64,000 nt of DNA from Diphasiastrum complanatum. Its lineage: Eukaryota; Streptophyta; Lycopodiopsida; Lycopodiales; Lycopodiaceae. Position numbers and translations under genes: made by a program. The stretch covers positions 47,858,458 to 47,922,457 of the forward strand of contig CM055103.1 in the NCBI GenBank assembly GCA_029204225.1, given 5' to 3'. The notes beneath the pieces were generated by a model that was not told the origin of the DNA, did not search any database, and was given only the letters and a program-made list of their open reading frames with translations. Shown here one piece after another: positions 1-12,265 of this stretch (its first letter is position 1; each line of letters opens with the position of its first letter).

Positions 1-646
1 TCTCTGGCGCCATCAACTCTTCCTACAAAGTAGGACCACGGTATATCGAAGCTCCCTCCAATATGCGCACAATCCTTATTACTATCCAGTAGCGAGGGGA
101 GAACCGTTTCCTGCCACCAAGGTCAAGAATAGGATATTTTGGCCCAAGCTTATAGGCGTCGATACCAGCAACTTAGTCAAAGACATGGTCACCAACTGCT
201 GTGTATTCTACCAAAAGCACCATGGCAACCATGATCGTGACGTCAGATATTTTGTGGACAATTGTAGCATGGTAGCATTTCTGACAGAATTCAAGGGTTT
301 TTGGGATCGAGGGCTACCCCCAATCGCCCTTGATATCAATAAACCACTGCAAACGCAAGAAGACCACATCAGCGTAGCAAGGCTCTATTATCGCACTACA
401 CTAACTTCAGCCCTGCACGTTGATAGGGTGGAGTTATGGAAAACCCACAACTTTTTATAGGGTATGCTTCATTATTACAAACCCATGCCCTTCCTGAACA
501 AACTATGGTGGCAAATGATGGAGGGCATCGACACTACAATCTACTACGTCCGACAGCAACAGTCTCGCCTCCAAGAAACACAAAAGCTCCAGGAAAAAAA
601 GGCTTCAATTGGTGTGGGACCACCAATCCAATAAGGAGGGGGATAA
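1..646 (+). mobile_element. Ty3/gypsy relic, 3' end of the internal region with decayed integrase zinc-binding domain
   Basis: Translation across 80-270 gives a decayed version of the H2C2 zinc-binding segment that opens gypsy integrases: a W-P-K-L block, then V-x-N-C-C-V-F-x-x-K where functional copies have two spaced cysteines before a lysine. One cysteine position is lost. Further on (about 490-640) there is a short hydrophilic tail and then the purine tract aaggagggggata just before position 647. The stretch tgtgggaccacca before the tract recurs before the LTRs at 41857 and 43861, so the three belong to one lineage. No complete frame remains. Confidence 0.6.
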
Positions 647-1370
647 TGTTAGCATCTGTGCTACCATAGAAAAAAATAAAAAAGAGAAAAATAAAACTCC
701 GTGGCATGTGTTTTGTAAGACCGGGTGCGAGTGTTTGTTAATAAACTTCCGCCATGGCATGTGTTTGTAAGCCCATGAGTAGTAGCTTAAAAATTAATTA
801 AATAGCTTAAACTTAGATTTAGAACTTAGACTTAGGAAACTTAAGATTAGAAATATTTTATCTTAAGTTAAGTTAGTGGATACTTATGGAAGACCCTCCT
901 TGCCATAAACAGAGAGGTATCTGCCTTGTAAATAACACTCTGAGAATTGCTCTCTCTTTGAGATTATCTTGCTATTTCACTTGCGTTCCCATTGGAAGTG
1001 CATAGCTTGAGGAAAGGTGCTCGAACCTCCTTTTGCCTCCTTTCATTGGTTCTTTTATTGTGGCATGTTTTTAATTGATTGATGCTTAGTTTAGTTGCAA
1101 TCTATCTTTTCAAACCCTTTGGGTGTTAATCTAGTATTAGTTTAATCACCTTGCTAGTTGGGTAAGCCTTAGTAAGGTTTTGCATTTTGTCATCTTAGAT
1201 TAGTTTCATTTCTATTTCAAGCACTAGTTGGGTAAGCCTTAGTGCTTCATCATTGCTTTTTCTATTTCCGTATTCCGTCTAAAGCTTGGTAGAAACTTAG
1301 GAAGCGAACGATCCTCTCTATACTACACCACATCGTGAGTAGATCTAGCCAAACATTAAAAAACGAGATT
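647..1370 (+). repeat. 3' LTR of the left-edge gypsy relic (right end approximate)
   Basis: It begins TGTTAGCATC directly after a purine-rich tract, as an LTR should. It has the 'gtaagccc' block seen in the LTRs at 41857 and 43861. A 20-nt direct repeat, ctagttgggtaagccttagt, occurs at 1154-1173 and 1224-1243. The partner 5' LTR would lie left of the window. The right end is a guess. Confidence 0.45.
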
Positions 1371-1379
1371 TACTTCCAA

Positions 1380-2880
1380 CAAAGAATGTCTCTTTGAAAT
1401 TATTGATGTCCCATACCATCAGTTTTCTCTCTAAGAAAGTTCTTTGCTTCTAGATTTGATCATCAGAAAATCAAAAAGATTATTTGACTATCCTATATCC
1501 AACATAGGATCCAATCATCAACCATTTCCAAAAAGTACCCCCTATCACTGAATTCTCCATTTCCTTAAGCTTTGCACTGTAGACGATAATATCATCTAAG
1601 AATACCACTAAGCTTTGTCCCCAGTATGGACGAGAAACCTCGTTCATGTATAGTTGAAATAAACCAAGTGTATTCTTCGAAAACCAAAAGGAACCATTAA
1701 GAATTCAAAACAACTGAAGTATATACGAATAGATATCCTATATCTATATCCAAAATAGTACAAGGAATTCCATTTCTTCAAGAAGATCTTTAACCGCACT
1801 ATCTGATATTCCAGAGATCTTAAAAAATCAATCTAGATTTCTAATACCAGATATGCACATATCTATTCCACCAAGTACTGGAGTACCCCCATATTTGTTC
1901 CTAATGGATCATAATAATCCATTTACAAAATTGTGATTTAACAAGAATCTACACATGGTTTAAACGTCACATAAAACAACCCATCCGGTTGGTACTGACA
2001 TTCCAAAATTCCTCCCATTCGAGAGTTCCAACTCTTAGGAGTAAGGCTCTTTACAGTACAAATGTGAACCAAGTGTCCATTCTCACTTCCATGTCACAAT
2101 TTCTAATACCAATAAGGGTCAACGGGTCCTATAGATATCCAATATAAATTCAACTTAAAGAAATGAATAAACCGGTGCTATGCAATTTTTTTACAAGGAT
2201 TATTTACCAATCCAAATTACATAACACAATCACATTTACCTACTCAGGTGTCTCATTTTCTTCCTCCCTTAGACTTTTCGGTCACCCAAAAAATTTCAAC
2301 AGCTAAGGCACTGAAAACTCCTTTGACACAAGTAAATGCTAGGTTGTTACCCTTTCCACTACACCGACTTAAGTATTACTTTATTAAAGTTGTCTGAAAT
2401 TAATGGAAAATCAATAAAATTTGGATTCGGGTACATCTTTTACAATATTCGACATATAGGTTTTGTCGAATATAGAGCTTTATTCCATTTATTCACTTTA
2501 ACAAGTATCTCAAAAGCTTTAATTTCCCCAATCCTAACGATCAAAATCATTGAGGACAAGCCTATCGATGCTCACCGAGTTGGAAACGAAGAACCATAAA
2601 CACCATTTAACTCAATTAACTGGGAGTACCAAAACTCTAGAGTTAAGTGGATGAATAGCCACTGACCAGGAAATTGATTTTTTAGCAACGGGTACTTGTC
2701 TGGAGAAAATTACCATTAATTCCATTCTCTTTGTCGATTTGAGTTTATTCACAAAAATCCCACTAACCAAATCAACCATTGCTTTGATTACATCAAAAAA
2801 AATTTTGTTAAGACGTCCAAAGATCCAGGCTATATAACCATAAAATTGTTTCAAACAGCCATGCATTCCCCCAAATGCAC
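1380..2880 (-). mobile_element. Ty3/gypsy pol relic with reverse-transcriptase motif
   Basis: Read on the minus strand, 1611-1561 encodes V-F-L-D-D-I-I-V-Y-S-A-K, the catalytic FLDD box of gypsy reverse transcriptases. Upstream on the same strand (about 1700-1640) are remnants of the P-F-G-F-R-x-x-P block in a shifted frame. The rest, to about 2880, is broken by stops and frame changes, and I could not identify protease or gag. Only the RT block is firm; the outer limits are estimates. Confidence 0.55.
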
Positions 2881-4722
2881 CAATTCAATGCAACCACAAG
2901 GCTACCGACGTGCACTACTCATTGTAGTGAACTAATTGATAGACATGCAAAAGGGTCAAGGCCTCTCTTACCATGCATCCAGAGAAAAGCAAAAGCAAGA
3001 AGTTAACTCAAAAACCTCATGCCAAGCCCATGAAGGCCCCCTCCTTCTTCTAAACCCTAATAATAAGGTTTTAAAAGTCCTCATGGGCACCACAACCGCC
3101 ATTTACAGGTCTAAGAGACCCTCTCTCCAACAGTCAATCCAGATCCAACAAAGGAGTCTTCACGATTGAAACGAGAGCCTCTGTCTCACAAATCTGAGTA
3201 GCAACCAGGCTACAGTCGCGCTTCCTCCCAGCAAAGAATCTACCAGCGGTTCATTTTCATTGCTACCATCGCTGGAATGAATCGTTTCTGCAGCACCACA
3301 GGAGTACCCTCAAGCAGTTTGGAAATAGTCACGGCTATCAACAATGTATAACCGATCTGCTGAAGCTCAGGATGGTGCTTCCCTGATTGAAAACAATCTG
3401 TTGCTAGTTGCGTTCTAGCCTCAGATTCCTCCCACGCTTCAATCACACAAACATGTATTTACATGACTCACACTCTTATGGAAACAAATGAAGGATGCAC
3501 AATAGCTTCTGCTGGAGGTATGTCATCCAGATGCATCTTCCACTCAAATCCACAATAGAGTGCGTTCTACAGTTCATGAAGATTCAGAATGAAAGGAAGA
3601 CTAGATTGCCATAGACGTTTTCTATCAGCAAATCATTTCATGCTAATCAAAGTCTGAGAAAACGATTCCAAGCAGCAAATGGCTGTCTAACGGCCTTTAG
3701 CAGAGCAAGTTTTAGAAGTTCCAACTTCAAACAAATCTGTTTTTCACTCAAGCATCTTCACTCAATGATGCTTGTATCACCTCATTCTCTCTAACAATTT
3801 TTTTTGCATGGAGGAGGTTGATGGACTCTCCCTCTAATAAATCTATGCACGTTTCATTACAAGACAAATAAAAGGGCATACAAGATTGCTCTTCACCTTT
3901 TGCAATATGCTTTCCTTCATTTTACATCTATTAGTATTGAGGCTAAAGGAATGATAATTAAAAAAAAATACAGACAATTTATCAATCTTCATATTGCCAT
4001 TGTAATGTGCTATTGTAGAAAGGCTTAAAATTTGAAGCATTAAAACAAAGTTCTATGATCCAAGCACCAATAGGTTTTATGTCTGGTGAGAAACAAATTT
4101 TACACGAGCCTATTGGTACAAGTTTTTTAGATCACATATTGGACCTCACCTCCCTCCCTTTTCTTTAAAAAAAAACAAAAAAAACAAAGCATGTCAATCC
4201 ATATGTATAATACATAGAAAATGTGTTGATCCAAATGGACCTCTACATATCTACTTGACAAGTTGAGCAAGTCCAAGCAAAACATTCGCTTGTTACTACT
4301 GATAGTTCAAATTCTATTATGACACTTATTGATATCACTCCACAAATATTCAATATCTAAAAGCTATGTTATTGGATTTATAGTATTAAAGTTCCATTTG
4401 ACACAGTGTTCAAGTTACGCCTTCACATAAATACCAAACACAAAATATCATTATCAATAGAAAAAACATAACTCTCATGTCAATTAAAGAAATGGATCTG
4501 GCACTTTCCACACTCCAAAACACTTATTGGTTTTCTATGGTGACCAAAAGACTTTTAAAGGATTTGCTCGAAAGATGTCTTCATGTTCTTGAACATGATT
4601 TTATTTTCTAAATTTTAACCTTCCTCAAGAAATTATTTGTTGGCAGAATCGTTGAACTCATAAAACATTGAATTTGACCTTATTAACTTTGAAAGTGACT
4701 TCACCTTGCTTGTTTTTTTGCA

Positions 4723-4725
<3 letters not shown>
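2881..4725. other. No gene recognised
   Basis: The stretch is AT-rich with only short open frames. One 67-codon minus-strand frame (3446-3240), with leucine-rich, soluble-looking sequence (E-L-Q-Q-I-G-Y-T-L-L-I-A-V), could be a fragment of a real exon. I do not recognise the family, and there is no clear splice partner. Nothing else is supported. Confidence 0.4.

Positions 4726-4784
<59 letters not shown>
4726..4784. repeat. Compound microsatellite (TA)n then (TG)n
   Basis: About 29 bp of alternating T/A is followed by ctatg and about 27 bp of alternating T/G. It is simple-sequence DNA. An open frame running through it on the minus strand is an artefact of the repeat. Confidence 0.95.
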
Positions 4785-5114
4785 TGCACCTTATCAAAGC
4801 CTCATAGCTATCGCATGAAGTTGCTTCATCAACAAATGATGATCTAGCAAAACAAGCTTTCAACTTCATTTTGTTAACACATCTACGTAAGATGTTAAAC
4901 ATCATAGTTCTTAGTGATAAGAAATAGAACAAATCATCTCTACCATCATGAACTATGAAAGGTTGAAAAGAAGTAAATTCATCATTGCCTCTTGCATTTC
5001 CAAGATGCACCTTTGAGTCGATAGGTTTCAATGATGTTCATAACTCTGTGGTTGAAGTTGGAAAGTGCAACTTAGGTGCTTTAGCCAAAGCACATGCCTC
5101 CCTTACATCACAAC

Positions 5115-5377
5115 CTTTTGTCTTCAATTGAAAGGTGAGGATAGAGTCCTTACTTGAAATGAATGAGTTGATGGATATTGTTGCAGGAGTGGAGGAGAGA
5201 CCTTTGGCACCTCAAAATCAATTGAGGTATGATAGGAGGGCAAAGAAAGCACATCATTTGATCAAGATGAATGTTACAAATGAACTTCTCAAGGAATTTC
5301 GAAAATGTACTTCATCAAGTGAAGCTTGGGAAACCTTGAAGAAGGTTTATGAATCCAAGTCTACATCTAGGTCCTAA
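5115..5377 (+). pseudogene. Ty1/copia gag fragment (UBN2-type)
   Basis: About 85 codons match the gag polyprotein core of plant copia elements. Visible are R-I-E-S-L-L-E-M-N-E-L, then a block with A-K-K-A-H-H-L-I-K and S-S-S-E-A-W-E-T-L-K-K-V-Y-E, the A-W-x-x-L-x-x-x-Y pattern typical of the UBN2/DUF4219 gag family. The frame ends at a stop at about 5375-5377, where full elements run on to a zinc knuckle and protease. No LTR could be assigned. It is a truncated relic. Confidence 0.75.
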
Positions 5378-7229
5378 CCCTAAGGATGCAAATGTTTCAA
5401 AGTTTCGAAAAGGAGGAGGAAAGTGCTCATTACATTTTAAGAGGGCCTAAAACTATGAGATGAGTTCTAATCGCTCATTCAAATTTTCCCACACTTTTAG
5501 CATGTGCTTGAATGTCAAGAGAGGCATAATTATTGTGTCTTATTGGTCTAAAGTATAGGAGAAACATAGGCCCTTGAAATTATTCAAGATTGTTATATTA
5601 CCATTCATCTTGATCAAGGGAGATAAGTAGATAAGCTTAAATTTGGATGGCTAGGATTGATTAGGGAAAAGTGCTATTGGGTAGAAATCCTACTATAAAT
5701 AATAGGTTATTATACATATTTTTAGAAGTTCTATTTGGAGAAAGTTGCTTGTGACATGGCACCCTCAATCTTTCTATCTCTTCGCTCTCTCTCTTCTTGT
5801 GAGATTGTGCTAGATTGTGGATAGTGTGATGATCTATGCATACTTATGCCTATTTCTAAATGATTAAGGATCATATCTAAATCTTTATTTATGTTTCATT
5901 TTAGGGCTCTTACATTCATGTTGGTTATCTCTACATTTCATACTATTTCATGTTGGTTATCTTTACATTTCATACTATTTTGCAAGTGCTCTTGTCCAAC
6001 AATTTGTAGATTTGTTTCTGATATCACTTGGGTCATATGTCAATCAAATAGAATCCTTAAGTATCATTTTATTTCACAAAAGATTGAAATCAAACTATGT
6101 GCTCAACATCAAATTGCAATTTACAAATGCTAGAATCTTGATCAACAAATGACCAAACTTTCAAAGATTGATATTCCCTCAAATAAAATGTTACAAACGC
6201 ATTTCATAAATGTTATAAAAATATTCAGACACCTATTGAATAGTTCAAATCTGATTCTCAATGATTGACAAACAATCTAAGTTTGAATATCAATTATACT
6301 AGCAAACAAAGGCATGTAGTGAGGAGACCATAACACTACCAATCTCTAACAAACATAAACTTGAATGTTTAGGCCTTTATTTGGAATTGAAAACACACCA
6401 AATATAGCAAGTTTTGGTATGAAATGAGACTTCAAGTAATGTCTTTCCATCTACATATGAAAGAATGTAGAACATAGCACCCAAAATTATAACACATGAG
6501 AACTAGCTAGTCTACACTTGGAGAAGTAGATATCAAGCACATAACATGACTTGAGCTTTGAAAACTTTCTTAATCAAGGCTATAAACCTCAAGCAATGTG
6601 CTGAACTTGATGAATAGCTGATGTAGAAGCTATTCATGATGGATTGATGGCCGAGAAGGAGATAATGTATGTGGAGTCATGTCAAAAGGAGTGGATCTTT
6701 CCAATCTTCCCATCATGGATGATATGTGCAAGGAGGAGTCTACTCTTGAGATTCCTATATATTGCTTGAGGTAAGCCTATCATTGCTCTCCAACATGAAA
6801 CCTCCATTTTTTTGCCATGTTGCAATGATTGATCTTCTTCTTCAAACCTATACTCTCTTGAAAATCAACAAATGGCTCACCACTAATCACACTAGCACAT
6901 AGAATTCATTGAAACTTGAACAACAATTGATCACACCACAATAGAATGAATCTTTGAATTAGACTAAAGAACTTGAAAAACATTTTTGAAAAGATATGAA
7001 AAATCTCTATCCACCATGTGCACTTTTTATCTCCAAGATCCAATCACTAGAGACAAAAATCAGCTACTTCCAATCAATTTGACTTAAAATGAGCATAAGA
7101 TCACAAAGATCCAATTTCTACACATTAAATTGCTTGATTTGATCAAGGATCCACTCTGTCTCTCACTAGATTAAGTGGCGCACTCAAATCCTTTGATTTG
7201 GCATAAACTCCAACTTTAGCCTATAATCT
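5378..7229. other. No gene recognised; possible decayed LTR around 5640-5890
   Basis: A TATA-like tactataaat lies at 5691-5700 in a pyrimidine-rich context that could be an old LTR promoter, but no partner copy was seen. A short direct duplication of 'atgttggttatct...catttcatactattt' lies at 5918-5980. No coding sequence is supported. The right part adjoins a primer-binding site at 7230 and may be the 5' internal part of a minus-strand retroelement. Confidence 0.35.
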
Positions 7230-7241
7230 GCTCTGATACCA
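7230..7241 (-). promoter_or_regulatory. Primer-binding site for initiator Met tRNA (LTR retroelement)
   Basis: On the minus strand this reads TGGTATCAGAGC, the exact 12-nt primer-binding site complementary to plant initiator methionine tRNA. It directly follows a CACA end, as expected just downstream of a 5' LTR on the minus strand. Confidence 0.75.
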
Positions 7242-7756
7242 TGTGAAAAAAAGAGATTTAAAAATAACACAATTGAATCTATTGATCTTGGGCTAAATTT
7301 GGTGCACATCTACTTTTAGCAACAATGTAGAAATCTTGCATCTAACGTGCTAGTTCATGAAAAATCATGCAAAACTCATAACGAAAACTAAGATCAAATT
7401 AGTTTATGGTCTGATCCATACTACAACATCCGTACAATAGTACTTCACAAATGTGGAACCAATCTACACAATATTACATGCATTCTACACATTAGAATAA
7501 CCAATATCAAGAGAGAGAAGCTAGAAAGAGACATAATTAAAGAAAAAAGGTTTTCCATATAAAATGAGAACATCAAGAGTAGTTCTCTATGTAGGTACAA
7601 CTATTTATAGCAAAAATAATGTCATTTGGCCACTTGTCAATTATTGCCCTAATTTGGTAGTTTCCATGTACTTACCAAAACAGCCTAGTTTTACTTGACT
7701 AGATGCAATGTATCTCCATCAACCAATAGTAATAGTCAAAATATGACCTTATCACA
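7242..7756 (-). repeat. 5' LTR of a minus-strand retroelement (ends inferred)
   Basis: One end is fixed by the adjoining primer-binding site. On the minus strand the inferred LTR starts TGTGATAAGG (7756) and ends TTTCACA (7242), giving matched TGTG/CACA termini. A TATA box, CTATAAATAG, lies at 7610-7601 in the right orientation. The partner 3' LTR was not found to the left, so the element is truncated or rearranged. The 7756 end rests only on the terminal match. Confidence 0.5.
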
Positions 7757-9559
7757 CTTTGGCCTCAAAATTGCCAAATTAGATAAACTTAACTAGTTAT
7801 TTCATGTCATTTAGTACTCAAGATTGAAATAGACCATAACTGATTCCAATCTATGAATCAGAATTTCTAAACTGATTTAGCCATTTCAATCTCAATCCTC
7901 AGGATCAACAATTAGATAGTTATAGCCATTTTTTATAGTCATGAGACTATATTAAGGAGCCCTAGTAGTCTTATTTTAGAAAAAGGCATGTTACTTTCTA
8001 TTATAATATCAATTGTGGTATTGTGAATGAAAGTTTCATTTTGTCTTGTCATTCCAAAGCATACATATGATGTCATTTGTAGCTCTATTTAAATGATCAA
8101 TATTCAACTTGAATGATACATAGATCGATTGAGTATAATCATACTGAGACAAATACATGTTTTATTATGCAAGTATAGTTGTAATTTTGCTAAGTATCTT
8201 GATATAATGAAATGGAATGTTAAGGTTCTAATTAATTTTGTTTGTCTTCAGTGACTTGGATTGAATAGGAGTCTTACTACAATGTGGGAAATTCTAAAGA
8301 CAACAAGGTATTTCTGTAATTGATTGTTAAGAATCAATTCATGACAATATTGATTCATAGTAGTCATTTACATGTGAAAGATTGATGCATTGGAATTGTT
8401 ATTTTACCTCTCTTAAATTTGGTATATTTAATTTATAAACTTGGTGGTAATGATTGCTTGTTTTAATTTTGATGGCCAAAATTTTCTCTTTTGCTACAAT
8501 ATTCTATTTTATGGAGGTATATATGTAGAAGAAAGCCCTAAAAATTTGTTGCTCATTATATCAATACATTATACATATTAAACATGTGAAACTTCTCAAA
8601 GTTTTATTATTCATTTTATCAAGATGATCCTTGACGGAATTCATAAATTTGGAGTAGCATGCAATTACTAATTCAAAAAAGAATATGATCTGTGTTTGAT
8701 AAAACTATGACTGTAACAAAGTGATATACGATAAAGCATTTTATAGTTGCAATATGTAGGTGAATGATCTGAGCAATATGCGTACATAGAGCTTCGCACA
8801 TTTGATGAGTTTTGCATATTTGTCCATACATGATTTGATTGTTTATGTCATAATAGTATATTATATTTGCAACTAATTGATCTCTTTGGGGAACAATATC
8901 TGATATATAATAGTTGAATCTTTATTTTCAGATTCAATGAGCCATGACACTTGACTAGTTAAACTACCATTTGATAATGAATAGCATAAATGAGTTGAGT
9001 GCTCGAAAAAAAAAACTTGAGCTAGCTACCTTCACATGTAATATCTAAGGGGCAACAATAGGTGAAGCCAGCGAAGGATGTGAGAGTTGACAAAAAAAAG
9101 TGTGCTATCAATATCTAGTTATATGGTAATCAGCTCACATCCAAAAATGCAAACACGTAAGCATATGTGTCGAGGACCATCAACAAGTTGAGCAAGCCAT
9201 TCTATATGGGGATGAGAAGCTATCTCATCAGGAGGAAATGAAAAGTCTCATGAGAATCCTCTAAAATACGAATATAGGAGTAGGAATCCTCAAGATCATT
9301 AGTGTCATAAAAATGGATAGTAGTGGCAATAGTAGGACATAATTGTGAACAAGCTCAAGCAAAGTGATCAAGACTCCTACAATAAAAGAAAAAAGATGCT
9401 ATAGCACAACTCAACAAACTCAGATGGGAAAACATGAGTGAAAAATTGTAGGCCAAGAAGAAGTATAAGCATGAAGAGCAGAAGTAGCAAATCTTGAAGA
9501 TGAAGCATCAACAAGATCTGTACTAGATAGTTGACTAGGATGCAAAAAATGTACTCAAG
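7757..9559. other. No gene recognised
   Basis: This is AT-rich DNA with no sustained frame on either strand and no recognisable motif. The part from about 9000 may be the decayed gag side of the copia relic that follows. Confidence 0.4.
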
Positions 9560-9960
9560 TTTTCACAAAAAAAGGCTGGGGCATTGTGCAATTTTTTTTG
9601 CAAAATGGTACTTAGAAACTTATTACTGATGTGCTTTATGTTTTTGAACTAACCAAAAATTTATTGTCTATTAGTAATGATTGTACGATTCTAGACAATA
9701 AAAATTATGCTCTTGCCAAAGGCATGAGATTTGGTTATCTTTATAAACCCTATCATGATTCTTCATACACGGCTAAAGCCATGACTTCTTAGACCTCATT
9801 TGAGAATACAAAATGACATCAGAGGTTAGGAAATGTCAAGAATAGAAGCATGCAAGACAGATTATCTAAGCATCAAGCTCATTGAGCTTCTAACCTTCTT
9901 GACCTAATCCATTCATGTAATTGTGGGCAAATATCTTGTATTGGAAGTGTCTTATAGTAA
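9560..9960 (+). pseudogene. Ty1/copia relic: protease end and GAG-pre-integrase domain
   Basis: The plus frame shows D-V-L-Y-V-x-E-L-T-K-N-L-L-S-I-S, the standard block between copia protease and integrase. It is followed, after in-frame stops, by H-Q-R-L-G-N-V-K-N-R-S-M, equivalent to the H-x-R-L-G-H that starts the integrase HHCC finger. At least two stops interrupt the ~130 codons. It is a decayed fragment without LTRs. Confidence 0.65.
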
Positions 9961-10388
9961 AAACTCCATTGATTAGCTTGAACACATAGTATTGCCTTTG
10001 CAAGGCAATGCCAAAAATATAAAATTGAGCGTTTTCAAATCAAAAGAGTGTCAATAGGCTTTTGGCTCGTGGGTTTCTAAAATGCTTATTGAGATTAAGC
10101 TTAACAAATTTTGTGTTAGGTTCTCAAAAAGTTTTCTCAAGCAATGTGCACAACATTGAACAACTCACTTAGATAGAGTGAGATTATTAAATATCATGGA
10201 GAACCTATGTCCCCTAAAGAGAAGTTTATATGCTCCCAAGTGAAGACCATGGTAACCGTTAACAAGTCATAGGCACATCCTAAGAATTGCAATCTCACAA
10301 CAATGCTAGGATTGAAATTCCAAAAGGCCATATCCCCAAGGACGCATACTCGTTCCTAGTTTGCATGGGGATGCTATGTACTCTCTCT

Positions 10389-10390
<2 letters not shown>

Positions 10391-10445
<55 letters not shown>
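10391..10445. repeat. (CT)n microsatellite
   Basis: About 55 bp of CT lies 70 bp beyond the stop codon of the adjacent minus-strand GT92 gene, probably in its 3' UTR or flank (GA in the sense of the gene). The paralog at 35653-37212 has a short gaggaagagagaga stretch at the equivalent place. Confidence 0.95.
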
Positions 10446-10448
<3 letters not shown>

Positions 10449-10515
10449 AGAGATTGAGCAACATTACAAAGGAATAATTTAGTATCTATCTCAAGGCTAT
10501 CATGTGTAGGCTTCT

Positions 10516-12015
10516 TCATAAAAGTTTTAGCAATAAAGCAGAGAAATCTTTTGCCTCGTCTACAGCTTCAGATATGGAAGGATCGGTGTTGTATTGCTGG
10601 ACTTCTGGGAACTGTTTCTCCAGTTGATCGATAGGAAGAGAGACATTTACCTTTTTCTGACACAGAGTGGCCTCAGCTGAGAGCACTCCATGGTAATGAT
10701 ACGTCCTGGCTATGGTTGCATTCAGATCTATCCCTCCCTCAGAAGGCCAAGATGTGCCGTGCACTGCTGCAGCAATCATCTTTCTGGGATTCACTGCATA
10801 TTTTCTTGCACCTGGACCTCGCAGGCAAACCCACGGATCCTCATCATTTATGCAATGAGGCAGTTTTTGCATCCAAAGAAACTGCTGCACAAGCCAATGG
10901 GATGCCTTCACTGGTGGATCAGCACATAGAGACGTCACAGAAGGAATGCTGCCAAAGGTGATGAATGTCTTTTCTTTGTGTTCATCAAGGAGTTGATCTA
11001 GAGTCCTTGGCGGTGGTACAAAGAGGAATTCATCTAGATCATAAAAGAAGGTCCAGGAAGACAGATACCTAGTCATGTGGAGGCAATCGTTGATGAAGAG
11101 CAGCTGGTTGTAATACCAGGATGGAAAAAGTTTCTCGTCTAACGCGTCGATGATAGTCAGATACCCTCCTTTCAGAAATGGATCAAGTACTCGGCGATGG
11201 GAGTCATCGAGCCCACCCACGTTGTAGAAGAAGAAATGCGCACTCCCGTTCCATAGATAGTGATGATACACCAACCAGTGAAGAACCCAATCTGCTCGAA
11301 TGTTTCCGTGAATGGGAGGACCGCAGAATGCAATCCTTAAAGACGGTGGACTATTTCTCTTTCTCATAAGATCAGATGCTGCACCTTTCTTCTCCTCTAA
11401 TGCAAGCTTTCTCTCTGTACCTCCCCGTTGTGGTCCCACAGAAACCGTGATGAAGAGCAATCCTCCTTCATTTCCAATTCCTACTTCTTCCTCAAAAGTG
11501 CAGTTAACCATCGCGATCACATAGAGGCGAGGAAACTGGTCGTAGGTCACGTAGATTAATTCGGCTTTCGCAGCTACTGTGGGAGCTAATTGTTGCGATC
11601 CATTTTTCAGAGATTGCCACTCGCACTCCTGCACTGGTTGATCAAAGTCGCGTGCTACGACAGATGTAATGCCGATCAGGAAGAAAGTTCTCTCCGAGTC
11701 TCTGTAAGCGCTGAATTGCACGAAGGGATAGTTTGCATACCCGTGGGCATGAAGAGCTTGCTGTTTGGGCTTCAACGGATCAGATGTAGTTTCTCGGGGA
11801 ATCAAAAAGTCCGCCTGCTGAGAAAACGATGCTTCTGTTTTATTATCTGCAGATGTTTCTGGCTTTGTAGCAAGAGAGGGAGATGTCAGAGTGGATATGG
11901 CGTTGCAGGAGAAGATGGAGAGTTTGACGAGCATATAGAAAAAAGGCCATTGAAACAGGCAGGAGAGAAAAATTATCAAAACAACTTTACCGACAACTTT
12001 ACTTGCCTTATCCAT
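10516..12015 (-). CDS. GT92 family glycosyltransferase, galactan-synthase-like (copy 1)
   Basis: An intact single-exon frame of 499 residues. Residues about 7-30 form one hydrophobic segment near the N terminus (V-V-L-I-I-F-L-S-C-L-F), the signal anchor of a type II Golgi protein. A variable stem follows to about residue 60. The GT92 (DUF23) domain starts near residue 227 (R-I-A-F-C-G-P-P). Key features are the Y-N-V-G-G loop, N-D-C-L-H, the metal/nucleotide-sugar motif D-L-D-E-F-L at 326-331, R-K-Y-A-V-N-P near 404, and T-Y-H-Y-H-G near 438. Plant GT92 enzymes of the GALS group extend beta-1,4-galactan side chains of pectin from UDP-galactose; which acceptor this protein uses is inference. 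I start at the ATG at 12015, not the in-frame GTG seven codons earlier. The paralog is at 35653-37212. Confidence 0.9.
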   Translation of the reverse strand: MDKASKVVGKVVLIIFLSCLFQWPFFYMLVKLSIFSCNAISTLTSPSLATKPETSADNKTEASFSQQADFLIPRETTSDPLKPKQQALHAHGYANYPFVQFSAYRDSERTFFLIGITSVVARDFDQPVQECEWQSLKNGSQQLAPTVAAKAELIYVTYDQFPRLYVIAMVNCTFEEEVGIGNEGGLLFITVSVGPQRGGTERKLALEEKKGAASDLMRKRNSPPSLRIAFCGPPIHGNIRADWVLHWLVYHHYLWNGSAHFFFYNVGGLDDSHRRVLDPFLKGGYLTIIDALDEKLFPSWYYNQLLFINDCLHMTRYLSSWTFFYDLDEFLFVPPPRTLDQLLDEHKEKTFITFGSIPSVTSLCADPPVKASHWLVQQFLWMQKLPHCINDEDPWVCLRGPGARKYAVNPRKMIAAAVHGTSWPSEGGIDLNATIARTYHYHGVLSAEATLCQKKVNVSLPIDQLEKQFPEVQQYNTDPSISEAVDEAKDFSALLLKLL

Positions 12016-12265
12016 AGCGTTTCCTTTACCTTCCACGGCCTGTTCTACTCATCCTAGCAATAAATTCCACTATCAAAAGTTCTGCAACCAAAAAACATTG
12101 TCCACCAATCTGCGGAGCGCTTGATCGACACACTATCAAACGAAGCTTTAGAATTTCCCTCTGATCTTACGAGTCACGAGAAGCTGTTCAAATCTTTTAA
12201 AAATTCTAGATCTTGCACATGTCTACTGACCATCTCAGTGTCAGATTTTGAGAAGCCAGCTGCCA
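12016..12265 (-). promoter_or_regulatory. Conserved upstream block of GT92 copy 1 (promoter/5' UTR)
   Basis: About 250 bp upstream of the start codon aligns by eye with the block upstream of GT92 copy 2 (35405-35652). Shared words include 'gacactga.atggtcagtagac', 'ttggttgcagaacttttga' and 'ggatgagta.aacagg'. The homology shows that the duplication carried regulatory sequence. No clear TATA box was placed. A short upstream ORF lies inside (separate entry). Confidence 0.7.
12026..12052 (-). promoter_or_regulatory. Upstream ORF of 8 codons before GT92 copy 1
   Basis: ATG at 12052-12050 opens a frame encoding MSRTGRGR that stops with TAA at 12028-12026, leaving 10 nt before the main ATG. The other GT92 copy has the same arrangement (MSNTGCGI, stop, 10 nt, ATG). 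In eukaryotic mRNAs such a uORF ending next to the main start usually lowers or tunes translation. That it is transcribed here is not shown. Confidence 0.55.

Noticed and set aside
4633-5031. 132-codon minus frame through the TA/TG microsatellite
   Set aside because: Its middle is the repeat itself (Thr-His and Ile-Tyr runs), and the flanks show no recognisable protein.
12016-12036. Start of GT92 copy 1 at the in-frame GTG at 12036 (and 35632 in copy 2)
   Set aside because: This is nuclear eukaryotic DNA. The ATG seven codons later is in both copies, and the residues between differ (E-G-K-G-N-A against E-F-E-G-R-T).
11590-12057. 155-codon plus-strand frame antisense to GT92 copy 1
   Set aside because: It lies wholly opposite a well-supported coding sequence and upstream block and has no recognisable motif. 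A similar antisense frame in copy 2 (36138-35854) is shorter and not conserved as protein.
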